DNA of 64,000 nucleotides from Lepidodermella squamata (GCA_047495785.1 JBLDXI010000029.1:2976001-3040000); one strand, 5' to 3'; shown: positions 22,006 to 33,860, counted from the stretch's first letter. The notes: generated from the letters alone by a model not told the origin. Numbers and translations: made by a program.

Positions 22006-22789
22006 CTGTAGCATAATGAACAATTTCAAGTTCCGATAAACGATAAATCTTTCTTCAGACATTGAGTTTTTGTTTGGTTGCGTTTTTGGTTTGCGAATGC
22101 TACCCAGACATTCGGCGAGCTGCAAGACGGCATGACTCGGCCGCATGACTCAATTTCCATGTTTGAAGGCTAATGAGCAAGTAACTTTTTCGTCGATGTT
22201 CGATGTGAAAGGGCTCCTGAAAGGGAACTGCTTTTAACTTTCAAAGCCTCAGGAGCATTTTGCTCTCGCAATGATTATCATGAATCCACCCCTATGTATC
22301 TCTTGCGCCCTATCAGGGAACCTAGAGGTGTTGTGAATCCATGCATATAAGCAAGCCATCTCGTGGTTTCCAAATTCGAGTAAACAAACAACCAAATTCG
22401 AGTAAACACCTACATCAGAGTTGTAATGTATATCATTTAACGTGACTACTACTATCATTCTCCTTCGCGTAAAGAAAATACATAATTTGCTCAAATGCAC
22501 ATTGAGCTCATGTCGCAAGCCAAAACGACTTTCGGTGTATTGTCGACTGTTTAAAATTGATCTGCTAAAGAGTCGCTGCTGAATAGTCGAGGCACTGAAG
22601 TAGCGGATGCTGTAGTGTCGTCTGCTGCAATATAGCGGCTGTTTAACTGCCGCATGCTCAAATCCAAATCTCGTGCCAAATCGATGAAAGCTCATAACTA
22701 AAATAGAACGTTCAAATTTAAATTGCCCGCGTCTCATTTGAATGAACCATTCGAAGAACGAACGTCTTCTCGGCCAAAAGTGATCACAT
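22006..22789. other. Intergenic, no gene seen
   Basis: Contains short cttgtcg-like motifs near 22540-22640 (tgtcgactg, tagtcgagg, agtgtcgtc) that resemble the motif element at 39886-40505. Otherwise unassigned. Confidence 0.45.
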
Positions 22790-22792
22790 CAC

Positions 22793-23007
22793 GTCGGCAG
22801 CTCTAACCGGTCACATGGCTGTTGTTGAGCATTTGGTTGATGAGTGATGAGAAGCATGCGGATGCTATGAAGCATGACAAGGCTAGTGATAAGGCTGTTC
22901 ACCTGGCGTCGTATGGCAGCAAAACGGCGGCTGTCCAGTTTTTGTTCAACAAATTTGCGGATCTCAAGAATGTGAAAGGCGCGTATGACTACGTCGCTAA
23001 TGCTTGA
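22793..23007 (+). pseudogene. 3' fragment of the CCP-ankyrin gene (copy 2)
   Basis: Matches the end of exon 14. It reads VHLASYGSKTA, FLFNKFADLKNVKGAYDYVA and a terminal stop. A small insertion creates a stop (GATGAGTGATGAG) ahead of that part. All upstream exons are missing. Confidence 0.85.
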
Positions 23008-23183
23008 AATTGCTTGAAACGATTTTTAGGTTTGATTGACAATATCGAAAATAAAGAGCAATTGGATTGTTTCGCTTTTCACGCTTTTACTTTAACAAAA
23101 TGTAGGAATTCCAATTATTTGAACCATTGCAATATTAAAATCATTCCATGAGTCGATGCATCGCTCCTTTGTTCAAAGCTCTT

Positions 23184-24181
23184 TCAAGGGCCAGCGCTGC
23201 ATATTTCAATTGTCAGTCCGTAGAGGGAAACTGTTGCAGGTGACTGGACTTTTTGATTGAAGCTAATGGAGTAGCAGCAATCAGCATAGCTTGGAAAGCT
23301 ACTGATATACGATCTTTTGATCTGTTAAAGGGAAAGCGGTTAATAATGAGAAGACAGGTTAATAACAGTCTAAGAATCATCTTACGAAATTCATGCTTGA
23401 GTTTATGACGTCTGTTGACACTGAAGCCGTGTTAGGGAAGCGTACGCAGGTACCCTTTGTTTCAGCACTAGATGGGCCTGTTAGCCTGTATGGATTATTG
23501 GTCGTTGCTCCGACACAAATCATCGAATAAGTTGGAGGAGATCCTGTAATAACAGCTGGCTCGTAAAAGACATTAGCACCCGTTTGTGCGCAGCACAAGG
23601 CGAAAGTGCCGAAAGTGCTGGGTGACCCAGAGACTTGCTATGAAACATGAAGATTAAGTAGTACCAACTAAACATGGATAGTTTTACATTGCCGCCGGTC
23701 AACTGGTTGCAGGCTCCGGCGTTGGCCAGACAAAATTTAGTTCCCGGCGTGCCAACTCCTGGACCGCCAATCGTATCGATTTGACATAGATTGAAAACAG
23801 GCTACATTGTAAAAACAAAATTAAGAATTTCGATATGATTCCTGAAATTTTTTAGATCCTAACCGCGGTCATGCAAGATTTAGTCGCATCGGTACAGGCC
23901 TGGGATGACGTAACACACACGTTTGGCGATGGGCAGCTGTTGGCTGCAGGAACACACACGTTCGGTGATGGGCAAGTGTTGGCGGAAGTGACGCAGCTTG
24001 AACCAGGCGAGCATGTTGGCGACGGGCTAGGCGACAGGCTAGGCGAGTTGGATGCTGGTACAGAAGGGCATGGCGTTGTAGTAGTGGTCGTTGTTGTTGT
24101 TGTTGCTATTGTTGATGATGCTGGGCAAGCGCTGCCATCTGCGAGTATGGCAAGAAGAATGGCGCAACTAAGTATGAACAT
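23184..24181 (-). CDS. Secreted Cys-rich protein, family copy B2 (intact)
   Basis: Four exons (24181-23864, 23801-23688, 23637-23386, 23321-23184), all phase 0, give 273 residues. It is a close paralogue of B1. Exon 1 has the signal peptide, the same ten-Thr run and an extra Cys module (CVPAANSCPSPNVC) not present in B1, so exon 1 changes length by whole repeats. Exon 3 has TFALCCAQTG and GTCVRFPNT. Exon 4 has YADCC and YGLTIEICSAGP. The promoter TATA box is kept, but a LINE has landed about 30 bp upstream of it. The coding part shows no damage. Function unknown. Confidence 0.82.
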
Positions 24182-24252
24182 TCGTCCGAATGAAGTTTAA
24201 AGTTTAACAAGACAGAAAAAAGAAGATGATGAAGAAGGAAAAACGAGGCTGC

Positions 24253-24259
24253 TTTTATA
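24253..24259 (-). promoter_or_regulatory. TATA box of B2
   Basis: TATAAAA in the same GCCTATAAAAGCAGC context as B1, about 72 bp upstream of the B2 ATG. The LINE boundary near 24289 lies just beyond it. Confidence 0.7.
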
Positions 24260-24288
24260 GGCAAAGTCAGCATGCTTCTGTCGACCGT

Positions 24289-26920
24289 AATTACAATTGG
24301 AATCTTCTTAACCCGAAGGTTGCAGAGGCGATGAAGGAAGTTTTTAATGACTTTGGCCTGCATCCGGCCTATGCTAACTTGGTAACACGTCCTGCTTCTG
24401 GAAAGTGCCTGGATCATTTCTGGTCAAACGTTCCTGACTCGGAAGTGGCAATGGCTGGGACAGTAGTCGGGCTCAGCGACCATTACGGAACGACAATGGT
24501 TCTTGAAAACAGTGGCGTTACTGAAACGAAAAATGCAGATGTTCGCGTAATACGTGACCTGCGCAACATTGACTCGAATCGTTTAAATTGCATTCTGGGA
24601 GCTAAATTAGATTCGATCGATCAGAAGGCATTTCATGACTGTGAAAGCTATTGGAAAATTATCAAAGCCTACATACTGGAAGCGGTCAACGAAGTTGCCC
24701 CGTTGATTGTGAAGAAGCCCAATCAACCAAACAAAAAGCGGAAGCCCAGTGTTGACCCGACCCTATCACAGCGTGAAAGGAAAAGAATACGTCGAAAAAT
24801 GCGTCGAGAAAAATATCACAAGCGTCTGACTGAAGGAGGTCGAGATCCGCGCAAAATATGGCGCGTGATAAATGATTTCAGACCGAAACCCAAACGCGGT
24901 GGACCCTTTCAAGAGCTCGGTGGAAATGAGTCATTGGAAAAGGCAAATGCTTTCAATGTATTTTTCGCGCAAGCCGGCGCGAAAGTTGCTCAAACATTAG
25001 CGGCGAGCCTCAGCTTTGTTAGGCGCCGAAAAAAGTATCCTAAACTCGAATTTCGGTCTGTCTCGCTAGCTGAAGTGGAGGCAGCTATCGATAAACTATC
25101 CTACAAAGCGACAACTGGCTATGACGGCATACCTGAGTGCGTTGTAAAGATGACCAAATCCACAATCTCCTGTCATCTGGCGAGATTATTCAACATGGGA
25201 ATCGCGGAAGGAGTCTTTGTTTCAGACTGGAAGATTTCGATCGTGTCTCCTCTTCACAAATCGGGAAACCGTACTGACCTAAGCAATTATCGTCCCATAT
25301 CAATAACATCACCGATCGCACGTACATTTGAGCGATGCTTGTCATTCCAACTAAAAAAGCATCTTTTCGAATTCTGGACACCGGCACAGCATGGATTTAG
25401 GGAGAAGCATTCCACAGACACCTGTGTCGGCGAATTCACTGAGGACTGGAGACGTTCTATGTGTGAAGGCAAGGTCGTTGGTGCCATTTCAATCGACCTA
25501 TCAAAGGCATTCGATACGTTGAACCATGGTGGCATCATCGAGTCATTCAAAAGTGCGGGTCTTTCAACAAGCGCCCTGAATCTACTGAGTAACTACCTGA
25601 GCGATCGCCGCCAGGCTACAAAGATTAACAGCGCACTATCTGCCTTCGAAGAAATTCACCATGGTGTGCCTCAGGGCTCAGTTTTAGGGCCACTTATGTT
25701 TACAGTGTACGTAAATGAACTATCACTCGTCGTTACGCGCTGCGGAATCAAACAATACGCAGACGATATAACAATTTATTTCGCCAGTCGGAACGTCAAC
25801 GAACTCAGATCGGTTCTTCAACAGGAAATCAATCGGGTTTGTTGCTGGTTGAAATCCAACTCCTTGCAGGTTAACGGTAAAAAGTCGCAATTTTTGATAT
25901 TGAAATGCGCGATGCCTACGGCTCCGGATTTCTGTATTAAAATCGGCGACGCAATTGTTAAGCCGTCAAGTGCAATGGTAACACTTGGCTTTACGATCGA
26001 CAATAAACTGTCTTTCAAGAAGCACATAAATGGTGCCAAAAGCAAAGCAAGAAGAGGTTTGTTTGCTCTCAAGCTGGCCTCGAAGTTCGTAAGTCGTAGG
26101 ACTGCTATCTTAATGGCCAATGGTTTGATATTTAGTCACTTGAATTACGGTGACCTGACCTTGGGCCAAGCTGCCCCGACCACACTGGCCAGGCTTCAAT
26201 CGACGCAAGACCGAGCAGTTCGAGTTATTTGTGGCGCTCATCCGCTCGCTGATGCTCAACCACTGCGACATCGCCTTGGCTGGGTTGACGTGGAACAAAA
26301 ACACGCCATCCACCTGGCCACCTTCATATGGAAGTGCCTTAACAAGCAAGCACCGGCTGCAATGCAAGCGCTTTTTTGTCTGAACCCGCCTCCCCGATAC
26401 GAGGTTCGAAATTCCGAACCCATGTTCAAGCCGAAATGCGACTCAAAACGAGAAATGCTTAGTCTGAGTTACAGAGGTCCCGAACTGTGGAATCAACTGC
26501 CTATTGAGGCACGGCAGGCCGAGTCAGCTGACATATGCCGTTCAATTGCTCACGCTTTTTTCTACAACAAAAATGCCTCTAGTTTAGCACTTTAATAAAT
26601 TGATTGCACTCTATTTTTTTACTGTTGTGAAGCTATTATGAGCTGCTACTGCCTTTCATGAAGTTGTTGAGATTTTGTTTTAATATTATCTTTATTATTT
26701 TTACACACTATGTACTACTGATCCAAATTGTTGACTGATCACTGCTACATATTAAAACGATGAATGGTCCAAACCTTTGTTTCGTCTCACTGTGTTCACT
26801 TTTCCTGTACTAAATCTGAACCTGTCCTGAAATTATCTGTTGCTTTTTCCTTCAAACATTGTCAAGCTGCCCTCTCTTGGGTGTCATAGCTTCTAAATAA
26901 ATAAATAAATAAATAAATAC
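24289..26920 (+). mobile_element. 5'-truncated LINE (Jockey/CR1-type) upstream of B2
   Basis: A single undamaged frame runs to the stop at 26595. It enters late in the AP-endonuclease domain (NWNLL, then GLSDHYG), then carries a lysine/arginine-rich linker and a complete reverse transcriptase: TGYDGIPE, DLSKAFDTLNH, GVPQGSVLGP (about 25664-25693) and YADD (about 25754). A typical LINE C-terminus follows. The 3' end is a (TAAA)n tail at about 26896-26920. The frame appears to open at 24226 only because flanking DNA happens to be open. The element lacks its 5' half. The intact RT suggests a young insertion, of the same broad type as the LINE at 43291. Confidence 0.88.
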
Positions 26921-28115
26921 CGTAACATTCAACATTCGAAAATGTCAGCCAAACCCTAAAAAATTCATTTGCTTAGTCTTATCGAAAGAAACTAACTTCA
27001 TCTCGCAAAATGGGATGATTCACTGTCTCTGAACGGAATTCAGCGGTCTCCTTCCAGCCGCGGCTACCTTGAGGTCTTGTCGAGTAAATACGCCTCGAAA
27101 ACATGGCCGTGACTTCAAAGCCTAACACGTGGTAAGCATAATATCAAATCCATGGGTTGTACGTTAATTATCTGAGTTTTTTTCATGAGGCAATAGATAT
27201 CGTAGCGCGAGGGGAGCCACAGTCACGGGCGTTTAATTTTCTTGCGTTGACTATCCGTGCCTGAGAAGAGGCAAGCACTGCAGTATCATAACAATGAGCT
27301 GTAGCGTAATATACAAGATTTTTCTTGAAGCCTGCCACGGCCACCGGCGTTTGATGGTGTAGCGGGAGTATATCAGCTGATGGATTTAATCGGTTTGCTC
27401 GTTGCCGCTAAAGTCACGTGTGTAAAGAGCATGCACCGTGGTGAAACGATGCTCAAATTTCGTTACGATGAAACACTGTCCAGAGCGTGGGTGCTATACT
27501 TTCACGGTTTGTTTTGTTTGAGGCAAAAGATGAGCAACGCCGTTTCACCTGGCGTCTTTCTTCATCGTCGGAACCATCAGTTTTTTAGGCGAACACATTT
27601 GAGCAGGGGGGCTACAGCATTTTTCATTATATAAATGTCTAGAGCTTGAAGCTGCCGAGGCTAAACCATGGTCACAAAGTAGCAGTACTATACTTTCTTT
27701 TGTCACTAAGGTGTAAAATGTTCTCGATGATTCAACTCCGGAACAAATCTGCTTGAACTTGCTGACTTGAAATTGGTCACAGAAGCGGTAAAACTAATTA
27801 GTATCTCGTCTCATACTATATTCTATTGTTCCTGTTCATCCTGGACGATACTGCAAAATCTCTGACGCAACGGAATATGAGTTCCCTAAATATCAACTAC
27901 GCAAGACGGCCTCGGCAAATCACTGCATCGCAAACCACTCAGCTGAAAATTTCTGAAAAACGTAAGGGTCCCCCCTGTTTATTTGCCAATTTTGGGCTCA
28001 AAATGGCTCTATTTACCCCCCTCAGAGCTGGACCTAGTCGGATCACTGCTCAGCTGCATTCCTCTCGCCGCCTCGAGCTCGATAGTGATCCTCATGTTGT
28101 TATCCAGTTGTCCAG
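26921..28115. other. Displaced upstream DNA of block II
   Basis: Non-coding. Continues the B2 upstream region after the LINE, with matches to block I such as gtcgagtaaatacgcctcga. No gene recognised. Confidence 0.6.
27946..28048. mobile_element. 103-bp hAT-like remnant with 8-bp duplication
   Basis: Flanked by CTCAGCTG on both sides (27938-27945 and 28049-28056). Block I has the unoccupied site (near 21227-21234). The sequence is the right-hand part of the element at 32743-32896 and ends GGATCACTG. The left terminal repeat is missing. Confidence 0.75.
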
Positions 28116-29214
28116 TGTATCTCGGATGGCACGGAATACAGAAAAACTTTTCCTGCACGAATGACCGTAGGAATCGAGGCTGCGAAGCATAGAGCGAAGT
28201 AGGACCGCAGAACTGGTAGGGACCAGAAAAATCGGCATAAGGGTCCCCCTTTGGTCTTTGAATGAGCTCACCGTAAGGACCGATGGAACTGGTAGGGATG
28301 ACCATCCCTAGCTGTACTTCGCTCTCTGCTGCGAAGTAATCGAACACTGTGTGGAGATTGAAGCCAAGACGTTTTCTTCATAACTTCCATCCAAATTGTT
28401 TTTGAATGGCAGGTGGCCAAAGGTGATTGGAGTGAGAATTGAATACTGGGAAATAACATAAACAGTCCATATGTTAATGTCCCTCATATATTCTCATAGA
28501 ATACCAGAATGCCATTATTCATAAACCAGGGTGAATTTTACTTCAAGTTTACTTCAAACTCAACCGCATCTTGAAAGAAATCTTGAAGAGAAAGGTTCTA
28601 GTGGCTTTTATTATTAGGCCTGTTGCGGCGATCATCCAACTTATGCCGTAATACAGCCAATGGAGGTCCGAGGTCCGAGTGCGAAGCCACTTTCAACTAA
28701 TCTTTTTGATGTTCTCAAAGCTGTGGCTTATCGGGTTTTTTTTTACTTCTGGAAGGTGGAAGGAAGCTAATTCAACCTTTGTTGATCTCGTAATAAGGGC
28801 GATGGTAAATACAAAGACAAAGGCACCGCTGAAGACAACATGGATTCAATTTATGCAGCGAGCTAGGCCTCTCCTTGTTACACACCCTTAAGTGCCTTAA
28901 CCCTTTTAGTCCAGATACGCTGCATCGGTGAAGATTGAAACGAACCAATGATGATTAATAGACGCGCATTCAGAGTTAAGCAAACCATTGAGCTGAAAAT
29001 CGCAATTTCAATGAAATTTGCACGCAATTCTCTGAAGGCGGTCCCAGTCGAATTACGTTGGAAACCCGATCAAAATAGCATCTGTAGAATTTACACATCA
29101 CATTGAAGTTTGCATGGACGTAGGTGTTCAAAGTTGTACCGGATTACGGTATAACAGTTGAAGTTTCGCTCACAAATATCACTACGATCAAGTTGAAAGA
29201 TCGAAGTTTTTTTA
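28116..29214. other. Unassigned repeat-rich DNA
   Basis: No gene recognised. The stretch near 28118-28160 (ggatggcacggaatacagaa) recurs near 39835, so at least part is dispersed repeat. Confidence 0.45.
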
Positions 29215-29265
29215 TTAGGGAGAGGTGGATTGGCATCGCTCCAAAGTGAGACCATACGCCGATGT

Positions 29266-30355
29266 TCCCACATGGTTGGTTATTTTTTGCTTCAATGGAA
29301 AATGTGATTCCGCCCGGTGTTTCCGCCCGGTGATTCCGCCCGCTCACGCGTTTTAAGGTGGATCTTTTATTATTAATTTCGGTTAAAATCCAAATCATTG
29401 AATTACTGGGCGAACCAGACTCCATTTAGGGATTGGACTAGCAAAGCAAAAATTTGAACCAAAATAAAGCATTTTAACAAAAACCATTTTTATTGAACAA
29501 TAATACTGTGGGAGAGCTTATAAACAATAGTCAGTTCTGGATGTGACATGCACCGTGCAGTAAATTACTTGACAACTGGCGTCGACCGTGAAATGGCGTG
29601 ATTCAAACCGGTTCTTCAGGCTTAACAGGATCACAGCCCAACAATGCCAATGCCGTCGCTTCGCATAGAGATTTTCCACCGAAAGTCGTTGAACAGCATA
29701 GTCGGCGTATCGTTTCCTGGAATTTTGCACCGTGCCAATTGTCTCAAGCGCCAATTCTCCGATGTATTGTTGCAGTTATTCAGCAACGCCTTCAAAGTCA
29801 TCGCCGTCATCGCCGTCGGATTGAACACTGGATTGAACACTGAACATCGGCGAAGAGGAAATTCGGGCTTTTGCTATAGCAGCTCGATATCTTGAGCATT
29901 GCGGTTTTCACGAGCTGATTGGTGTCGCTCAGACTGCAACAGCCATATCCATTTGGTTAGAATCGACTGCGTTTCCGAGGATTAAATCGCCGATGCTGTG
30001 CGTGGTTTCAACCAACAAAGAATTCAGTGCAAAAATTGATTTAAAAAAGGAATGAAACAATTAGAATTTGTTAATCGATTTTTTAAGGTTGATTTTTTAA
30101 TTTCAACAATATTAATTTAGTCAGACACAGTGGGTATGAGTGTTTAGGCATTTTATCCAGATTTCCAGTGGAAAATTGGGTTTTTATTCAGAAAATAACC
30201 AACAATGTGGGAACAGGAATCCTAAACTTGTGTTTCGGGCAAAAACTCGATTTCAGCCCTTGAAAATACCCTCGGGCTTCGCTTCGCTACGCCCTCGGGC
30301 ATTTTCAGCGGGCCGAAATCTCGTTTCTGCCCTCAACACCGTTAAGGATTCCTTA
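29266..30355. mobile_element. Insertion that split exon 4 of A3
   Basis: The left end (CCCACATGGTTGGTTATTTT) reappears inverted near 30193-30213 (aaataaccaacaatgtggg), giving terminal repeats. About 140 bp of a second GC-rich sequence (cgggcttcgcttcgctacgc) lies between that end and the exon. Probably two nested insertions. Exact ends are uncertain. Confidence 0.6.
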
Positions 30356-31186
30356 ATTGTCGCATAGTTCACAGTATTGGGGGCGTTACCAATGCTAGTT
30401 CCAGCTACCAGAGCAGCACAACAAGCTGTGTACGACGTGAAGGCTTTTAATGAAGGGCTCGGCTTCTGAGATGGTAATGGTTGATTTGCAATTAATAAAA
30501 ATTAATAAAATTAATAAAAAAGAAGAAGGTTACTTACGACTCCTGGTCCTGCTTCAACGTCAGCGACAGCATTGGCAGTGTGCGGGAATCGAACACAGTT
30601 GCCAACTTTGACGTCGATAGCAACAGCTGTGACCTTGTATGGCGTTGAATCATCAGTTCCGATGCAAGCCAGAGCTGGAGCTACAGCGGCTGTGAGGCCT
30701 GGAAGAATTTCGTAGCGAATGTTAGCAGCGTTCGGCGGAGCAGGGGCTGCCGCGGCGCAGCAGTCTGGGAACGAGCTGAAGGAGAATAGCGCAATTGGAG
30801 TTGCAGGGGTTTGCTGAGGAAACAACGAATGCTATTCACTGCTCGATCGTGATGTCTCTATCATCATACTCTATCATACCGTGAATGTCGATGGGTTAAA
30901 TGCGGCGGCGCAAGCCAGGCCGTTGGCAATGCACAGCTTGACAGTCTTAGAAATGGCTGTGCCAAAGGTCATCCCAGTGCATAATTGGAAAGTTTGCTGT
31001 TGCATAATGAATAATATTGAGTATTGAGTTAGCAAGAAGTCCGGATTTCCAAAAGCTTACCCACAGGCTTATAAAATTTAGAGAGGGGGAAGCAAGGGGG
31101 GAGGGGGACTTGCATGAAAAATATTTTGGGCTCATAGGCAACTCGAGTTCGCAATATAACCGCTTTTTCAGCGGCTTTGGATGTGC

Positions 31187-31424
31187 AATTGGGTCACATG
31201 GGTCGCTTGAACAGGTAAACGGGTCAAAATCTCAAGTGATGGAAATTCCATGGGGTGAAGGTACCTACCGATTATTGACAAATTTCACAAAATCGCATGA
31301 CAAATAGCTCAAATAACTTCGCTATCGCGCAGAATTACTAAATTTGCCGTGCAATTCTGTGAAATTTTAAATTTGGGATGTAGACCCGTTTACCTGTTCA
31401 AGTAGACCAACGTGACCTAATTTT
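31187..31424. mobile_element. Short inverted-repeat element (MITE-like)
   Basis: Left end attgggtcacatgggtcgct and cttgaacaggtaaacgggtc match inverted right sequence gacccgtttacctgttcaag and gtgacctaat. It lies between A3 exon 2 and its putative exon 1. Confidence 0.75.
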
Positions 31425-31757
31425 CAATGATTCAAATGTTGTGTTTTTCGCCCACTAGGTATTATTTCTTCGCGTTTACTCTTCAGAGGAGCATCTTGCG
31501 ACAATGATCACCTGTGAAAGTGAGGTCATAAATTTACCGTGGTTTGGCAACTCTGACTTGCCGGGCAAGGATTTACCTTTGGCATTTGGCACACAGCTTT
31601 TCGTCAACATATCGCAAATATTTGCCGTCGGCACGCATGGGCAAGATGGTGTGACAGGCGGCGGTGTAAACGGAACGAACTGGGGGCCACCGGTCGCTTC
31701 CGAAGCGGTCGATGAACACGCACTGGTCAATTTTAGAAATAATGATGATGATAACAT

Positions 31758-32611
31758 TAAGTAAATCAGTCGAGATTTCAAGCCAGTTATTAAAGGCGAC
31801 AGAGAAGCTATCAGAACCTGGTTCCCGCGTGGAATTGTGAAATGATTTCTCGACTTTGAAAATCTATGCACGTACGCCATCTCGTGGTTACAACAAAACG
31901 AAAACACAACTGACAGCTTCAATGTGTATATGTTAACGTGACCACTACTGTCATTTTCCTTCATCGCGGGAAGCGAAATAACGTTCACATAGGTACTTTA
32001 ATTCTTGTTAATTTTATTTCTTTTACATTAAAAATCAGAACGAGCAAATAAGACATCAGTGCGAGGCAAGGTGCGCAAAGGGGAAAAGATCATTTTATGC
32101 GGCGCTATGGAACGTGAATAATATGTTCTCAGCCCATCCTTACCCTTCACAGCCATTCCCAGCCCATATCAACCAATCAGGAGCCTCGGAGCCATCAGGA
32201 AAAAAGATAGGAATCGTTTGGTCTTCCATTACTGATGATGAAAGTCGAGATGTCCACAATGAGGGCAACTTAAAATACTTTAAAGTCTACCAAATACCGA
32301 ATCTCAATTTGTCGTTTTTAAATGTTTTGTTTCACTTTGCCAACAACGTCATCCGAAACGTCTGTAACGGAGAGTAAGGCAGGGCGAAATTCGAGCGTTC
32401 ATCTGTATAACGTTTATGAAACCCTAGAATAATTAGGTAATCTTCAACTTCAATTCATTAGCAATTTTCGAATTTCAAAAACTCAATACTGAATTAGTTT
32501 AAATATGGGCTATTTTGTTATCCATTTTCGAATTTTCAAATCGATCATTTGTAATTTTCAGGTATTTTTCCACAATTGCTCATCGATTTCTATCATTTAT
32601 TATAATTTATT
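31758..32611. other. Intergenic, no gene seen
   Basis: Short open frames only, none with family or splice support. Confidence 0.5.
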
Positions 32612-33164
32612 CATAGAGAAAAAAGTGACCAGCACTCAAGCTAAAAATTTGGTCTGCTTTATTAAATGAGTGCTTTCTCAAAACGGATATATCTGTTTTT
32701 CACCAACTTTTGAATGCCTATAGAACGCGAGCTGCTCTTTCACAGTGCTCCGAGTACGGGGGGAAGGGGGTAAATAACCCCCCCTGGCCCTCGAAAATTT
32801 CTGAAATACGTAAGGGTCCCCCCTGTTGATTTGCTAATTTTGGGCTCAAAATGGCTCTATTTACCCCCCTCAGAGCTGGACCTAGTCGGATCACTGCTCT
32901 TTCACGTGGTATAAGATTTGAGGTGGGCCGTTGTTACGATACAAAAACCTCTTTTTCACTATGGTTTCATCTGTTTTGATGAGATCAAGACTGATCAGCA
33001 ATTGCCCACCTCAAATCTTATACCAAATCTTATACCACTTATACCATATAGGCATTCAAAAGTTGGTGAAAAACAGATATATCCGTTTTGAGAAAGCACT
33101 CATTTAATAAAGCAGATCAAAATTTTAGCTTGAGTGCTTACTCTGGTCACTTTTTTCTCTATGC
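32612..33164. mobile_element. MITE, CATAGAGAAAAAA family (copy 2)
   Basis: Long inverted repeats begin CATAGAGAAAAAAGTGACC and extend inward more than 100 bp (aacggatatatctgttttt, inverted as aaaaacagatatatccgtt). The flanks share catttattataattt on both sides, probably the target duplication with slight decay. A hAT-like element is nested inside. Confidence 0.85.
32743..32896. mobile_element. 154-bp hAT-type MITE nested in another MITE
   Basis: Ends CAGTGCTCCGAGT and, inverted, CAGTGATCCGACT. It is flanked by a perfect 8-bp duplication CTCTTTCA (32735-32742 and 32897-32904). Short CAGTG ends and an 8-bp duplication are the hallmark of hAT transposition. Confidence 0.85.
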
Positions 33165-33288
33165 ATTTATTATAATTTTCGTTACTTACGACTCTTGGTA
33201 AGAGTCCTGTAAGATCATTTTAAATTCGTTCATTTTCAGAGCTGGTATTGCCAACTCAAGATCTCACGACTGTCGAAGGTGTTCAGAG

Positions 33289-33420
33289 GGGACTACTCCA
33301 AACCAAAATAAAAGCTACCATAACAGCCAAACTTTTCGATTGTTGCGCAACGAGAACAATCGGATTTTTTTGGCTGTTTTGGTCTCTTTCGTTTTGTCTT
33401 GGGTGTTTTGGAGTAGTCCC
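33289..33420. mobile_element. 132-bp MITE with perfect 8-bp duplication
   Basis: Terminal repeats GGGACTACTCCAAA. Flanked by GTTCAGAG on both sides (33281-33288 and 33421-33428). No coding capacity. Confidence 0.88.
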
Positions 33421-33494
33421 GTTCAGAGCGTTGTAACAATGTTGGCTGCTTCCTCAGTCCTATCGCCTTTCTTACTCTCGACAAAGTATCAGCT

Positions 33495-33860
33495 AATCGG
33501 TTCATTGTTTAATGATCTCATGAATTACGTGTCATTTTGTTATTATTTTTTACTATACAAACTACACAAATGTGAAATTGACGCAGCTATTATCCAGCGC
33601 TAACTCATTACAAGCTACGTGAGTTTTTTCATCGTGATCCTGATACATTTGTAATAATTGAATAAGTTGTAATAACACTACAGTGATAATCAAGTGACTG
33701 ATGTGATAAATAAAATACACTTGAGGCAACACTTTTCATGTATTGTTGACGATGTCGCAAACTATTTGCGATTAGGTTGGCTCACCAACGCCTTGCTCAA
33801 AAATGGTTAAAAACAATCTCGAACCTCGAGCTCATAAAAAAACATGTTGGCGATAATTAA
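33495..33860. repeat. Duplicated 3' flank shared by A4 and A6
   Basis: Matches 37885-38245 (tcattgtttaatgatctcat, ctatacaaact). A shorter piece recurs at about 40997-41110. In both long copies it sits just downstream of an A-family exon 4 end, so A4 and A6 arose by block duplication. Confidence 0.75.

Larger units (their letters stand above)
22790..28115. repeat. Segmental duplication, block II
   Basis: Second copy of the block at 18541-21300: ankyrin-exon fragment, then a tail-to-tail B gene, then its upstream DNA. Block II is longer because of a LINE at 24289-26920 and a 103-bp insert at 27946-28048. Both are absent from block I. Confidence 0.85.
29216..31757 (-). pseudogene. A-family copy A3, rearranged
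   Basis: Exon 2 (30996-30880) and exon 3 (30813-30538) are intact and phase 0 (QTFQLCTGMTFG, FPDCCAAAAP, GNCVRFPHT). Exon 4 opens at 30465 and reads SYTACC, but after NTVNYAT it is cut by inserted DNA, and its real end (SAYGLTLERCQSTS, stop at about 29216) lies 1.1 kb away. If translated, exon 4 runs into a 36-residue foreign tail with a stop at 30253. A possible exon 1 (from ATG 31757: signal-like start, then CPCVPTANIC) has only a phase-1 donor, so it does not splice cleanly to exon 2. The copy is most likely non-functional, or makes an altered protein. Confidence 0.75.

Noticed and set aside
24226-24290. Start of the LINE ORF at 24226
   Set aside because: The first 20 or so codons lie in the B2 promoter region that is shared with B1. 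LINE homology begins only near 24289.
32114-32377. Plus-strand 87-residue ORF as a gene
   Set aside because: No family resemblance or supporting splice signals. Treated as chance.
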